A stretch of 64,000 bases of DNA from Polytrichum commune (Eukaryota > Streptophyta > Polytrichopsida > Polytrichales > Polytrichaceae), in contig OX485808.1 in assembly GCA_950295325.1 (NCBI GenBank), positions 37,282,527 to 37,346,526 of the forward strand, given 5' to 3'. A program made the translations under genes and the position numbers. The notes under the pieces were generated by a model. It had not been told where the DNA came from. It saw nothing but the letters and a program-made list of their open reading frames with translations, and ran no database searches. Of this stretch, positions 1-11,043 are shown piece by piece. The first letter of the stretch is position 1. The number at the start of each line of letters is the position of its first letter.

Positions 1-72
1 CCCACCCAAAACCCATGGGCATGGGTGGGTATGGGCATGGGCATGGGTATGGACACCCAATGTAGGGCTCTA
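1..72. mobile_element. hAT-like MITE, right part only (cut by window edge)
   Basis: This is the right 72 bp of the 149-bp element seen complete at 34,900-35,048. It ends in GGGCTCTA and is followed at 73-80 by ACCCCTAT, the 8-bp target duplication defined by the complete copy. Its interior is a run of CCCATGGGCATGGG-type motifs, which is partly palindromic. Confidence 0.8.
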
Positions 73-476
73 ACCCCTATATAAAGGAATCAACCATCAA
101 TATTTTGTAATCTTTGACCAAATAGAATCTTAGCTCCATTTTTCTATGCAAAAGCTCGTGTGTTGCAAGTTCATAAAAGGATGAGTTTTCATGTACACCC
201 TAACCTTGATAATGTCACACCCTCCGTTTCACCAAAAAGTGTGATATAAACAAGGTGTGACATACTTGATAATGTCACATTTTGTGCATAATGTGATATT
301 ATCAAAAAATATGTAGAAAATCAAAATATAATTACAATTTTTTTTAAAATAACAAATACGAGACTTCAATGTTTTTGAATGTAAAATCTAATTCAAAATT
401 GTGAATAACAACAAGAGCACATCATAATGTGTCATTGAGATCAGGTAAAGACCTCTCACTAGAGACAAAGAAGCTT

Positions 477-755
477 CTAATGCATGTCACATTGTTTTGT
501 TGATGTTAAATGTGCAACACTAATTCTAATGAGTTTGTCATGGATTTTTTCCATTTCTAACAACTCATGAGTGCTGAAAATTTGAGAACCTTGGCTAGCC
601 ATAAAATTCAAAACATCTTTAGCATATTTTTGTGCATCGCTTAGCTTCACTACTTTAGACTCATCATCACTGCTATCAACAATCAATGGATCCACTTCCA
701 TGGAATCAAGGGAAAAGGTGAGTTTGATTAGAAGTGCACATGTGGAAGATGGCAA
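477..755 (-). pseudogene. Captured 3'-terminal coding fragment inside the TA-flanked transposon (copy A)
   Basis: An open frame of 92 codons that is acidic and helical in composition. It contains VDPLIVDSSDDESK followed by a heptad-like stretch (DAQKYAKDVLNFMASQG) and ends at a stop at the left. Composition and codon use look like real protein rather than chance. It lies downstream, on the same strand, of the exon-like segments at 1,097-1,519, so it could be the last exon of the same captured gene. A resemblance to the C-terminal tail of pogo/Tigger-type transposases is possible but weak; I do not recognise the protein. The copy-B version is identical. Confidence 0.4.
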
Positions 756-1096
756 TGCACTGATGTTTTACCTCTGTGGCGGAGAACACACGTCCACTCT
801 CATAAAAAGGATCGTAGTTGCTGAGCTCAATCTGTCAAATTATGATACAGGAAAACACTCATTCTTAATGCTACTTCTGAGAGGGAGGAAGGTTAAATGA
901 GCACTGAATCATAAACAATAGGGGACTGGTAGAGGGGTGGATCACAAGTAGGACTTCTTCAAGTCCCGGGTGGCAACTCTCCCCTTTACAATATTTGTTT
1001 CTAAATTACTCCTCGTGAACTGATGCTTCATTGGTACTACACAAAGAGGAACGTATCTTCATAGATTTTTAGTGCTACATATGCTTGGAAATAAGG

Positions 1097-1519
1097 CGTG
1101 GAGAGGAACCCATTGATATCATCTGTGTCTGAGATGGAGAAGCTTCAGACTTACAAATGTCAGTGTCTACAGAACCAAGATAAATCAAATTTTCTACAGC
1201 AGGGTTCACCATCTTCCAGACCCGTAGGTATTCTTCACTTTTAAGAGTATCATGAAACTTCTTAGAATTTACAATCTTGAAGGTGTGTCTAATGCGAAAG
1301 CATGCAGCTCCAGCAAATTGCTTCTCGGATATGTTTTACCAGCTCTAAATCTTCAAGGTTAAGAGGCATTTATCGACATTGGAAATGGCTACTGAAGGAA
1401 TGCAACTAAGGTGCTTACCATGTATCAAGCCTCAAAGCTTCAAAAGTACCATTTAGGAAGAAACCTTGTGGATGCAGCAGTTTGTTGAGGAGAGCGGCAA
1501 GAAGATGAGGGGCAGAGCG
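1097..1519 (-). pseudogene. Captured multi-exon gene fragment inside the TA-flanked transposon (copy A)
   Basis: Read on the minus strand, about 1,419-1,512 gives a clean coding stretch containing AALLNKLLHPQGFFLNG. It ends at a good donor (ATG|GTAAGC) whose exon edge is at 1,419. A second segment, about 1,097-1,340, reads KIVNSKKFHDTLKSEEYL and VWKMVNPAVENLIYLGSVD in one frame. A change of frame is needed near 1,336 to join it to upstream coding-like sequence. I do not recognise the protein. The intron-exon structure argues for transduplication of a host gene by a DNA transposon rather than a transposase remnant. The frame break means it is unlikely to make an intact product. Confidence 0.4.
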
Positions 1520-1885
1520 GTGTGTGGAGCGGCGAGAGGAGAGAGCATACGATGCAGGCGGAGCTACGAGAAGTTGATCTGCAAGAGAAACCGTTGCTTC
1601 TTCGGCATATGAGATTCAAGATTCAAGAACCAAAGATTCAAGCGGAAGCAGGTAAAGATGCCGACATCATCCATAGAATTTGTTGTCCATCCGGCCTTTT
1701 TTCATCCATGTTACTTGTTATTATCACACTTACACTACGAATTTTGAAAAAAAAATGTGACATTATCAAGGGTGATAGTGATAATAACGAGGGAGTTTTA
1801 CACTATGGAAATCGGTTTCAAACTTTTAGGTGACAATATCAAGGTGTTCTATTAACAAGTGTGATATTATCAAGGTTAGGGTGTA

Positions 1886-2325
1886 GGCCCCTTGCCTACC
1901 ATATTCTAGTGTTAATAAGGACAAACCCGCCCAAATGTCGAGGGAATCTAGTGGGGTAGGGTTCGCATGTGCCAACTACACTAAACATGATATTTAGTGT
2001 CATATGGTACTTAATGTCACTATGGTAACTTTTTGGATGGCACTTCTTGTGAATAAGTCAACAAATATTGTCATTGATGATGGATGATTTCATCCATTGT
2101 TCAAAGCCCTACGTTCTCTTGTTAGTGACATGATGAGATATTGTCATGGATGACTAAAATTTGGATGAAAAATCACTTGGTTAGTGACAATAATTGTAAC
2201 ACTATAAATCTTTAATCTCCCAAAAATATTACAAGGAATGACAAATAATGTTAACTTAACATCTAGGCCTATTGCATGCACTTCCAAATCCACATATAAT
2301 TTTAGCCATTGCATGGGGCCGACAA
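1886..2325. repeat. Outer part of the long inverted-repeat arm (copy A)
   Basis: This stretch is the reverse complement, at high identity, of 28,658-29,106. It contains repeated GTGACAAT/ATTGTCA words and no coding signal. Similarity stops abruptly at 2,325 (partner 28,658), marking the outer end of the arm. In copy A the inner part of the arm lies beyond the left window edge. Confidence 0.85.
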
Positions 2326-5300
2326 TATTGATTCTTATTTTGTAAACACTACACCAAACCACATGCTACTCAAATATAGGCATCTAACAACCAAATATAA
2401 CCTGAAATTGGTTGTCTACACTTTACATCGAATAATACCACTATCTTGACCCAAGCGCAAACTACAATATGCCAATTATATTGTCCTTGAACCAAGTAAG
2501 AATGCTCACTCAATGTTTTGCATTCATGCTAAACGCCTTGAACCCTAAACCCTAAACCCTTAATCCATAGTATTATGTTGTTCTTCTCAAAATCTAGTGA
2601 AATTTCGTCCAAGCCTTGCACTTCGAGGTTGTCTTATTGATACCGGCTTAGGATGACCTTAAGTGACGGACGAGAGTTGTCCTCCAAGAATTAAAGAGAT
2701 TAACATGCAAATTCATCCAAACAGAACATGAATGTCATTATTGTTCACCCTCTTCAGTATGACACATGTGAGAAACACAAAAAAAGTAGTGTTATCTAGG
2801 TGTCATCTTATCATTCATATGACAAGCGGTGTAAAGTTGTCATATTATTGAGGGAATACGAAAATATGAGCTTAAAAATATATATACAACAAGTTTAGGC
2901 AATATAGATGGTATGAAATAAGAGCTTATAACTCCAAACAAATACAAATATTTTCAAGAACTCTTGACAAAGGAGTCCAAAGTGTGTAGTTGGATTGACA
3001 TCCCCCCACTGCCTCATTTTATCATTAAAACTCTCAAATGAGAGGCAAGCAATTGGGCCTCATGGTTGGACACATACACCTTCATTTCCATTGGGTTATA
3101 GCCATGCATATATTGATTGGGGACAAGGAACGGTTTTTGGATTAAATTTGGACATAGTTCCAAGATTTGAACTCTTTGGTTAACTCATAATTGAATTCTA
3201 TGGGAGGACCCCCAATATGCTAGCAATATACCTACTTTTTATGATGATACATGAGTTGACAATAGATATTTGAATGATATAATATTTGAATATGATTATA
3301 TTATGCCAAAAAGATATACGTTGAATAGAGATTGGACTATATCCTTAAAAATAAAGATCCATTCTATTTTAAGGATCAATTCCCCCCCTGTAATATGCTC
3401 CCAAGCCTAGTGTTGAGTAATACCTTGGCCTTGGAGTTGAGGCATGGACACGGGCATGCGGGACAAGGCGGTCCGCTCCTTTTTTTTTAAGCGGGCAGGT
3501 CCCCGAAGCCCGTCCGGCACGATGTCCTATGTTGACCTGCAATGGCCGGTCTTGCAAATGCACTTCACCTGCAATGGCCGGTTAGCGCTGTCAAAGTGTA
3601 CATGGTCCTTTCTCTAGGCTGCAGCAACGAGCGCTAGGCCGCGAAAGCCAGGCAACCGTGCATATTGTATTCCATACCCCTTATCCCTTACTCAAGCTTG
3701 ACACTTCCAAGTTCCATCAAATCGACATGCTAAAGGAGGCAAAATACATGTGAGGACCGACATTGGAAATGAAAGGTTGTCCTTTAATGTCATAAACAAC
3801 TTGCCTCCACACATGTGACCATTTCAACATGTAAAGTACTTAGTAAAGTTACATCAATCGTCTTTATCATAGCCTTTGACGCCTTGCACAAGCTACGTAT
3901 AGTAATTTGATAACTTAGATAGGGTAGGGGAGGGTAACTACCATGTAATTTTATTGGTTATGTGAGAAAATGGGATTTCTTTGAGAACATTACCAATATT
4001 CACAAATAGTTAAGGCATGGATTTTTCGGCACCCTATACTTGTTAGAATATTACTTTTAGTGCATTTTCATGCAAATTTATACCAAATTTTGGATGTAAA
4101 GTTGCAAACCTGAAGTGAAGTTTTGAACCTTACTACCATCACATTGTGTTCTATTCTAACATTGTCACATAAACTGCAACTTAAAAACATTAACCCATAT
4201 GCACAAAAGTTTGTTTTTTGAAAAATGGTGTAACTTTATCAACACTATAGTTCACTTTCAAATGCAATGTACATAATGGATTTACATAAGCAACCAAGTT
4301 GGGAGGTTGTATTCACAAATGTTGAACATGACACTTATGCATCATACTAATGCATTGACAAATGCATCTCATTTGAGTATGAGTTAACTACATTGAGCTA
4401 GGGTCGGATGCTATCTCTTAATGACCTTTTTGGGAAGGGTGCAAGCATCGTGAAGTGGACCAATAAATTGCTCCGGTATACTCAAACCATATTAATTTTG
4501 GTCAAAACCCTAAATATAATAGCAAAGTGTTGTCAAAAATGGAAAATGAAAACATATATATACGCACACGCGCACATATTTGTCATTTGTAGGTGATGTG
4601 AATTTTGGAGATCATTGTTTTGCTAAGCGTCACATTGATCCACATAAGTGGATAACTTTTATCATCACGTTGATTCATCCATCCCAACCTTAGATATATT
4701 AAATATTACATTATGGGAAAAACACTATAAAATTTGAGGTGATTTCAATGACAATTACATGTTATTGTATCCATCCTATAATGGAATGATCATTCAAAGA
4801 AAATATAAACAAGTTGCATCGATTCCAAATGGGAGAATTTTTTTGTTGCATTTGAACAATGCAATCCGAATGCACATTATGCCATTGTCTCATACTCGTT
4901 GGTGCTAAGACTACCAAGAAATACCAAAAGATTTGGGGGGTAGAGAGAGGGAATCATCACATATAAGGACACCTCTCATCCATCCCACATAAAAACTTGA
5001 TCCCATGTAGGTTTGTTGCCGATTCATCTCAAATGACCTCAAGTACATCAATTTTGAGGTTCTAAAGCTAATTCCGGTGTCAAATCAACTAAACAAAGCA
5101 ACTTCTAAAATGCATACAAATTCAAGACTTTTATCTTGGATGAATGTGAGGTATGTTCTGTATATGACAATTCCCTCATCCCAAAAATGTGGTCGTTATC
5201 CCTTATCCCTTATACATTTACGACTTCATTAAAAGTACTCAGCTAAGATTGGGGGATTTCATTCAAAGTGAGATTTGGATTGAATAACTTAGTCCATTTT

Positions 5301-6413
5301 GAAGCATGTCATGTCCAAACATACATAGTCTATTGGCGATTGTCTTTCAAACTTAAATGTCTTTGAGGCTTGGAATCATGAATAATTTGTTGTGTAGCCA
5401 ACAATCTTTTGAACTGTCCGAATCGGTTTGAAGATGTGTTCGTTTCCCATGGACCGTAAGGCCCCCAGGGGGCTTTTGATTGTAGAAAAGTGCAAATTGG
5501 ATGAGATTGTTCCAAAGAAGCCCAAATTTGCGGGGAGAGGACCCTAACTGTTTTTGCGAGATGGATCCAATGGTCTTTTCCGATCAGAAAATGATAAAGG
5601 ATTGGATTTGTGGCGAATTCTTTGAGTGAACAAAAATTTCAGTTTTTAGGCCCAATCTCATTGCTTGGAGACTTCAGAGTCCCATATCTTTTTTTCCACA
5701 GCTCAGAATTTGACGAAAAAAGTTCCACATGAGGGTCATAATGTTCTTTACATGTGGTAAAAATTTCAGATGTTTTGGAGCACTTCTAAGCAATTTGATT
5801 CCAGGATAAGCACGAAGTACCCCCTGCCCGAACAATTTCCATCAATCTTCTCAACGGTGGCAATTTCTCAGAAATTGTGCGATCTTGTTGATCTTTTTTC
5901 ATAAACAAGCTATGTAAGTCTTCTTTAGTTTCAACGGTGCCCATCGTGAAAATTACCCCACACTAATAAGAAATTGAGCTTGCTACAAGAGCTAATCAAG
6001 AAAACATGACCTAAGCTAAAACACCCCCGGTCCTTTAGGGGTTAAGCAAAGTTTTAGCATACTAACCTAGTTTGATTGAGTACTTCCACATGCAATATGT
6101 TAGATGTAGTCATGAAATATCCTCCGAGGTCCGTAATTTGAAGTTTGGCCAACATATATTCCCCTGACATTCTATGCATGCACAGTGGGAGTTAGGTGGA
6201 ATCCCATGACTAGTGGTGCATCTATTTTTATTTTATAATAAGATATGCATTTAAAAAAACTCAGCAAATTTTGAGGTGTTTTTTTAATGTTATTTTTTGT
6301 TATAAATTCACTACTACAATTAGTCTAGGCCAGTAGGGTGAATATAAACACGCACAACTTCGCCAATTGTTCCATATTATCATGTAGCATTAGTACATTT
6401 AAAGTCAACGGCA
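2326..6413. other. AT-rich intergenic DNA, no gene recognised (copy A)
   Basis: No frame here looks coding. Visible items are a short telomere-like stretch of two to three CCCTAAA units at 2,541-2,561; a GC-rich island at about 3,425-3,660 with a poly-T tract and two copies of ACCTGCAATGGCCGGT about 32 bp apart; and a stretch (about 5,330-5,870) where copies A and B differ more than elsewhere. Confidence 0.6.
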
Positions 6414-6668
6414 ATGCGCCAAGTGATGGAGAACGGTGACGTTGCACAAGACGAATTTCGCATCAGAGACGATGGAGGCCCAGTCTTGGATGAATACTTG
6501 GGCGGAGAAGAGTTCGAAGAACTGATCTTGGAAGAGAAAAATGATTCGACAATGATGTGCCATAAAGGACCTCCCGGATTGATGTCTTTGATGATTTTCA
6601 ATGAAAAACATTTAAAATGTTTTGAAATATTTCAAAATGTATCTTATGATGCCGCCTCCGACCTCTAG
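6414..6668 (+). pseudogene. Short acidic coding-like fragment, unrecognised (copy A)
   Basis: An 84-codon open frame with a protein-like acidic N-terminal half (DEYLGGEEFEELILEEKND). The second half degrades into AT-rich sequence, suggesting that only about 6,414-6,600 derives from an exon. No family is recognised. It is identical in copy B and there is no neighbouring gene context. It may be a captured or decayed exon. Confidence 0.25.
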
Positions 6669-8057
6669 AATAATAATAATAAAAAACAACATTGACCATG
6701 GCATATGTATTCAAGACACGACAATTAGGGCAATTAGCTTGTTGATGCATGGAAACTAAGTCAGTGAGTCTCGGAAGGAAGAGAATTGAAAATATCGGAC
6801 TTGTAAGTCCAACTAAGTTACCCGAAGCATATCGAGTGCATTCCATGGGCAGACCAGAGGAGTTTGTAACTTAGATTTAATTGTCAATGTGTTTCAGGCA
6901 AGTGAACCTTCAGAGGTTGGAGGTCCAGTGATTTTATTTGTTTATTTTAATTCTTTTGGGGGGTGACGGTTTATCTCCAAATCTTGATGCTAAAAAAAGC
7001 ATTATGTCGCTTTGCATCCATTTGATCGTCCAAAAATTACCCAAAATTGCTAATTTGGATGAAGTTGTCATATTTTGGATGAATATCATGATTATCATCC
7101 TTATGTGGTTTTGTGACTTCAATATTGTTACTAGTGTAGCTATATTAGAAATTTGAGAAAATGATAATTATTAATATTTTGGCCAACTTTTTTTTTCTTT
7201 TTTCTTTTGGTTCCCCCCTCCCCCCTCTATTCTTGATTCCTTCAACTACTTCTTAAAATATAAAGGATACCGCACAATCACATCCCAATTTCAATAAACA
7301 ATCATTATCCCTGCTCTAGATAGTCAAACTTTAGGTTTCACATATAACATATTAAATTTAATTCTAGTGAGTTTTTCCTGAGACAACGTGGGTCACACTT
7401 GAATAATCAAATTGGAAATTGCAAGTGCCTTGACAACACATATACCGATACCACTCCCGTATTTAGTATGAACAAAAGTAGGTGATGGCCATCACTAAGA
7501 AACACCAACTCACTCAATTAAACCAAAATGCATTGTAAATAATAATGCAGAGGCAGAGGTAAGGAAGTGACTGGAAACGGTTAATGTTAAAGTTAGAAAA
7601 GACGTTGAATTGGTCACGTAAATTCCATATTAAATTTTTGGATACTTTAAGTACATTATCCAAAAATATCGGTTTTCCTTAAAACAATTTAATCAATGCC
7701 GAAGTGGTCAAGGTACTACGGTACCCATGTCCCCCCACCCCCGCCCAATTGTGTTGATTATTAAATCTAGAATGATTGATAAATGTTGAGCACGTAGTCC
7801 AACCTCTTTTAAACACATGTCTTGTTGGGTTTCGTTCTTAAATCTAACCTCATCACACATAACTCAAATTTATGTGCTTGATCAAAATAATTGGTTGAGT
7901 AGGCCCACGTGCCATAATTAACTGGCAACTTTTGGCACCATCCATTGGCATCTCCGGCTGGAATAGTGTAAAAATTGATGAGCCAACATCTATTTCTCAA
8001 CATAATCCCCAACAACTTCATGGCTAAAACCGAATGAAAAAGTCGGTGTGATTGGGG
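6669..8057. other. Intergenic, nothing recognised (copy A)
   Basis: AT-rich with short homopolymers: a T/C-rich tract at about 7,190-7,228 and a C-run near 7,730. No coding, RNA or repeat structure stands out. Confidence 0.6.
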
Positions 8058-8545
8058 CTTGAATGGCTGGCCACATGGCGCAACTTTGTTGCCTCGCAAC
8101 TGTTTTTCGTTGTTGGGGAGGTAGGGCAATCAGACGAGAGGTTGTATGACACAAAAATGTTTACATCCAAAAGCAAGCCAATACATAGGATGCATAATGC
8201 GTTTTACTCCAACACAATAAACATATTGCCCATGTTTTACTCATAGTAAAATACTTTTATCATTTTTTTTTATTGATGCATCCATTTTTTTTTATTAGTT
8301 TCAAAGGGTTGGGCACATGGTCCAACTTTGCTACCCAACAATTGGGAAGGTAGGACACGCAGGGGAGTAGCTGTACAACACAACAAAAAAATTGCTATAT
8401 CCAAGGCAAGCCACCGCACATGATGTAGAATGCAATAAAAATGCACATTGAGTTTTACCCCAACGCAATAAACTCATTGCATGTGTTTTACCCGACAATA
8501 AAAATAAAGTTCTTATAGGCCATTTTTACTGTTGCATTCTATTTT
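8058..8545. repeat. Diverged tandem duplication of ~245 bp (copy A)
   Basis: Two direct, clearly related segments, about 8,058-8,290 and 8,306-8,545. They share the succession CACATGG..CAACTTTG, GGGA(A/G)GTAGG, TACATCC/TATATCC, GCAAGCCA, TTTTAC(T/C)CCAACNCAATAAAC and a T-rich end. Divergence is large, so the duplication is old compared with the 35-kb duplication. The function is unknown. Confidence 0.65.
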
Positions 8546-8801
8546 GTTCTAAGATTTTGCTTTAAATTGTTTCACTCCGAGTCCTTGAAGGGCTACCCAT
8601 GTTGTGGAAGCCCAAGTCATGTGCCCAACCCTTGAGATTGGGCCTACTAGTGGTTGCTCTACTCTTAGTACCTATTATTATTATTATTACTACATATTCC
8701 CTTATTCATGTGTACAAAAACATGTGTAGACAGTGGGTGTATGTACATGTAATTACTATATTTGGAGCCCATTTTTTGCAGCAATTTCTTGGGGTTGTGG
8801 T

Positions 8802-9057
8802 GGCTAGGGCTAGAGCTCATGCCATTTGGGCGTGCCCAAGCCGGCTGAGCCATGACCCCATCACGGGGGAAGGGGATGTCAAGGTTGGAGCCCGCGTTCT
8901 AGCACTCCCAAGCAGTCCTACCGATTTTAGTTTGTTTTTGGTCCCCAACGACAATTGTTGCCCGCCCTGCCCAATTCCAAAAACAAATTGCCCTTGCATT
9001 CTTGAAGGCCGTTTGTTCCCAAATCCCATATTGAGTGCATTCGCCTTGAAGGCCCAA

Positions 9058-9139
<82 letters not shown>

Positions 9140-10075
9140 GTTCATTGCCCTTAGTAGAAAAGCAATAGAGTGGGATTTCATTCTTGATTTGCAAGTGAAA
9201 GCATGCACATGAATGTCAATAAAGCATGTAATGAACTTGGAAGTAAAAGATATTAAAAAAATCCTCATTAGAATTATTGTTATAATGTATGGGACTTACC
9301 AATTGGAGGGGTATTTTGTCATTCTAAAATGAAACTTACATTTGTGTGCTATTTTTAATTTTTAATTTTATGATGTTTTAGTTAATTCCTTTTACTTTCA
9401 CAAGTATATATATATGAACTCTTTAAGTTGAATAAATGAAGTTAAATGTATTAATCCTAATTAGTTACAATTAAGTTTGAAATTATGCTTACCAAGGAAA
9501 TTAAGCCAATTATATATGAAATGCGCTTACATGAATGAAATATGACTTAATACATTCAATCATGCTTAATAAGTTCAAATATGTTTGAATACTTGTGAAA
9601 AGTAGAAGGCATTAACAAAAATATTCTAAACTAACCAAACCAAAAATAGCACACAAATATAAGTTTCATTTTAGAATGAGAAAAGACCTTTTCAAATGGT
9701 AAGTTGCATACATTATAACCTAAACCCTATCTTTTTTTACTTTTGAGTTCATTACATGTTCTATTGACATTCATTTACAAGCTTTCGGTTTCAATTCAAG
9801 AATAAAGTCTCAGTCAACTACTTCTTTACCAAGGGGAAGTGAACATGTATATTGAATTTTGGACCTTCAAGACGAAGTGCACTCAATATGAGATGTGTGG
9901 ACAGGTGACCTTCAAGAATGTAAGGGCGATTTGTTTTTGGAATCGAGCGGGGCAAGCAACAGTTGTCAGTCGGGACCCCCAAAAAAAAAAACTTTTTTGG
10001 GGGGCTGCCCGAGGGTGCCTGGGCAAAGACACCCCCCCTTCCCCCACCCATATGGCACGAGCTCTAGCCCTGGCC
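8802..10075. mobile_element. MULE-like inverted-repeat element, 1,274 bp, 9-bp target duplication (copy A)
   Basis: The element starts GGCTAGGGCTAGAGCTC and ends with the near inverse, GAGCTCTAGCCCTGGCC. It is flanked by GGTTGTGGT at 8,793-8,801 and 10,076-10,084. Almost the whole element is an imperfect palindrome with its turning point near 9.45 kb: for example, the segment around 8,985-9,060 reappears inverted at about 9,850-9,940. A 9-bp duplication and very long terminal inverted repeats are typical of Mutator-like elements. No transposase is present, so it is non-autonomous. The left arm carries the TC/TA microsatellite, which the right arm lacks. Confidence 0.85.
9061..9139. repeat. 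(TC)26(TA)n compound microsatellite (copy A)
   Basis: Perfect TC repeats at 9,061-9,112 are followed by TA repeats to 9,139. The TA part is 12 bp shorter than in copy B. It lies inside the left arm of the MULE-like element. Confidence 0.98.
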
Positions 10076-10296
10076 GGTTGTGGTGGTAACCTACTAAACT
10101 CTACATGTTGCCTAATGCAAACGTCTAGACCTAGAGACCTGGACTTGGGATCTGGACCCCAGTGAGGATATGACGGTGTTCTGTGGCCATACCCAATGTT
10201 ACCACTCCCCATGTTCAATTCATACACACAACTAAGTTACTTAGGCAATTCTAGGCCCATGTTGAGCTTACCATTTCTGCGCCTATGATTGGGGAG

Positions 10297-10653
10297 AACC
10301 GGCATTAGTTACAGATGAACCGGTTGAGTTTGAGAAATAACCGGTTGAGGTTCAAGACTTTAGGAGCATTACCAATCACTTTAGAGGAATTTATGGAATA
10401 TACCTCGAATTAATATAGGAAAACCAAAGGATGTCAATATGTAACCGGTTGGACTTGCAAATACTAGGATCTTAACTAGGGTTCGGGAGATTTTTGAGCT
10501 CAACCAACTAAAATCCGCCCCTTCACAACTTTGACCGGTTTTTTTAGGATTTGACCGGTTGCAAACTTGTTGCCATTAATTCGGACCGGCCAATGTCCTA
10601 TATTTTTTTTTCAAGTGCGGTTGATTTCCTCTTCATTGTAATGACAACCGGTT
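10297..10653. promoter_or_regulatory. Cluster of AACCGGTT (Grainyhead/CP2-type) sites (copy A)
   Basis: Four perfect AACCGGTT palindromes (10,318; 10,339; 10,443; 10,646), two GACCGGTT (10,533; 10,553), one AACCGG (10,297) and one GACCGGCC (about 10,584) fall within about 360 bp. AACCGGTT is the established consensus of the Grainyhead/LSF/CP2 factor family, which mosses possess. The cluster sits just beyond the MULE-like element and beside a broken minus-strand exon, so any target gene is unclear. Confidence 0.45.
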
Positions 10654-10666
10654 GATGGCTGTGGAT

Positions 10667-10737
10667 TTACTCTTTTATCATACCTAGGTCTTAAAACCTC
10701 GTATTAGATTTGAGGTCACAACATGATAAAAGAGTAA
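10667..10737. repeat. 71-bp hairpin with 15-bp perfect stem (copy A)
   Basis: TTACTCTTTTATCAT at 10,667 is matched by its exact reverse complement ending at 10,737. Inside the loop is a second small stem (ACCTC/GAGGT). It lies 37 bp beyond the stop of the minus-strand exon fragment 10,774-11,043. It may be a small palindromic element or a 3'-UTR structure. No target duplication is visible. Confidence 0.6.
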
Positions 10738-10773
10738 CCTAACATACCATACTGCATACAAAAATGGAATACA

Positions 10774-11043
10774 TCAAATGTTAGAGTCAAAATCAGCAGT
10801 ATCATCTTCACCTTCAAGAGGAAAACGCCCTGAAAGGTATCTTTGTGGATGTGACAACAACCATCTAAACCTTGTAGAGTTCCTCCATAAAGCTACGGCT
10901 TTCATTAGTACGTTATCAAGATCACCACGAAGATCTTCCATAAATACACTCATAAATAATTCCAAACGCTAGCCGTCAACAATGAAATGCAATAATGAAG
11001 CAAAAAGCTTCGCCTGTCGGCCATTCACCAAATCGCTACAAGC
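10774..11043 (-). pseudogene. Broken terminal exon of an unrecognised gene (copy A)
   Basis: After a plausible acceptor (TTATAG| at the 11,043/11,044 edge) the minus strand reads in one frame LVNGRQAKLFASLLHFIVDG, an in-frame TAG (about 10,966-10,968), then ELFMSVFMEDLRGDLDNVLM. It ends with an acidic tail (GEDDTADFDSNI) and TGA at 10,774. Apart from the single internal stop it looks like genuine conserved protein. I cannot name the family. The internal stop is shared by both copies, so it predates the 35-kb duplication. Confidence 0.4.

Larger units (their letters stand above)
196..1883. mobile_element. 1,688-bp DNA transposon with TA target duplication and captured exons (copy A)
   Basis: The ends are inverted repeats of about 25 bp that begin CACCCTAACCTTGATAAT and differ at one position. 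TA flanks both sides (194-195 and 1884-1885). The left arm of the long inverted repeat near 29,105 carries the same flanks joined at a single TA, which is a direct empty site. Subterminal copies of TGATAATGTCACA/GTGATATTATCA occur at both ends (about 268-300 and 1757-1770). A TA duplication is typical of the Tc1/mariner group; PIF/Harbinger (3-bp TWA) is less likely. No transposase is visible. The interior holds minus-strand exon-like sequence, so this is a non-autonomous, Pack-type element. Confidence 0.85.

Noticed and set aside
2541..2561. Telomere or interstitial telomeric array
   Set aside because: Only two to three CCCTAAA units; common by chance and as a promoter motif in plants.
8599..9168. 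189-codon frame with a hydrophobic start and LSLSLS/YIYIYI tail
   Set aside because: It runs through the MULE-like element and the TC/TA microsatellite; low-complexity artefact.
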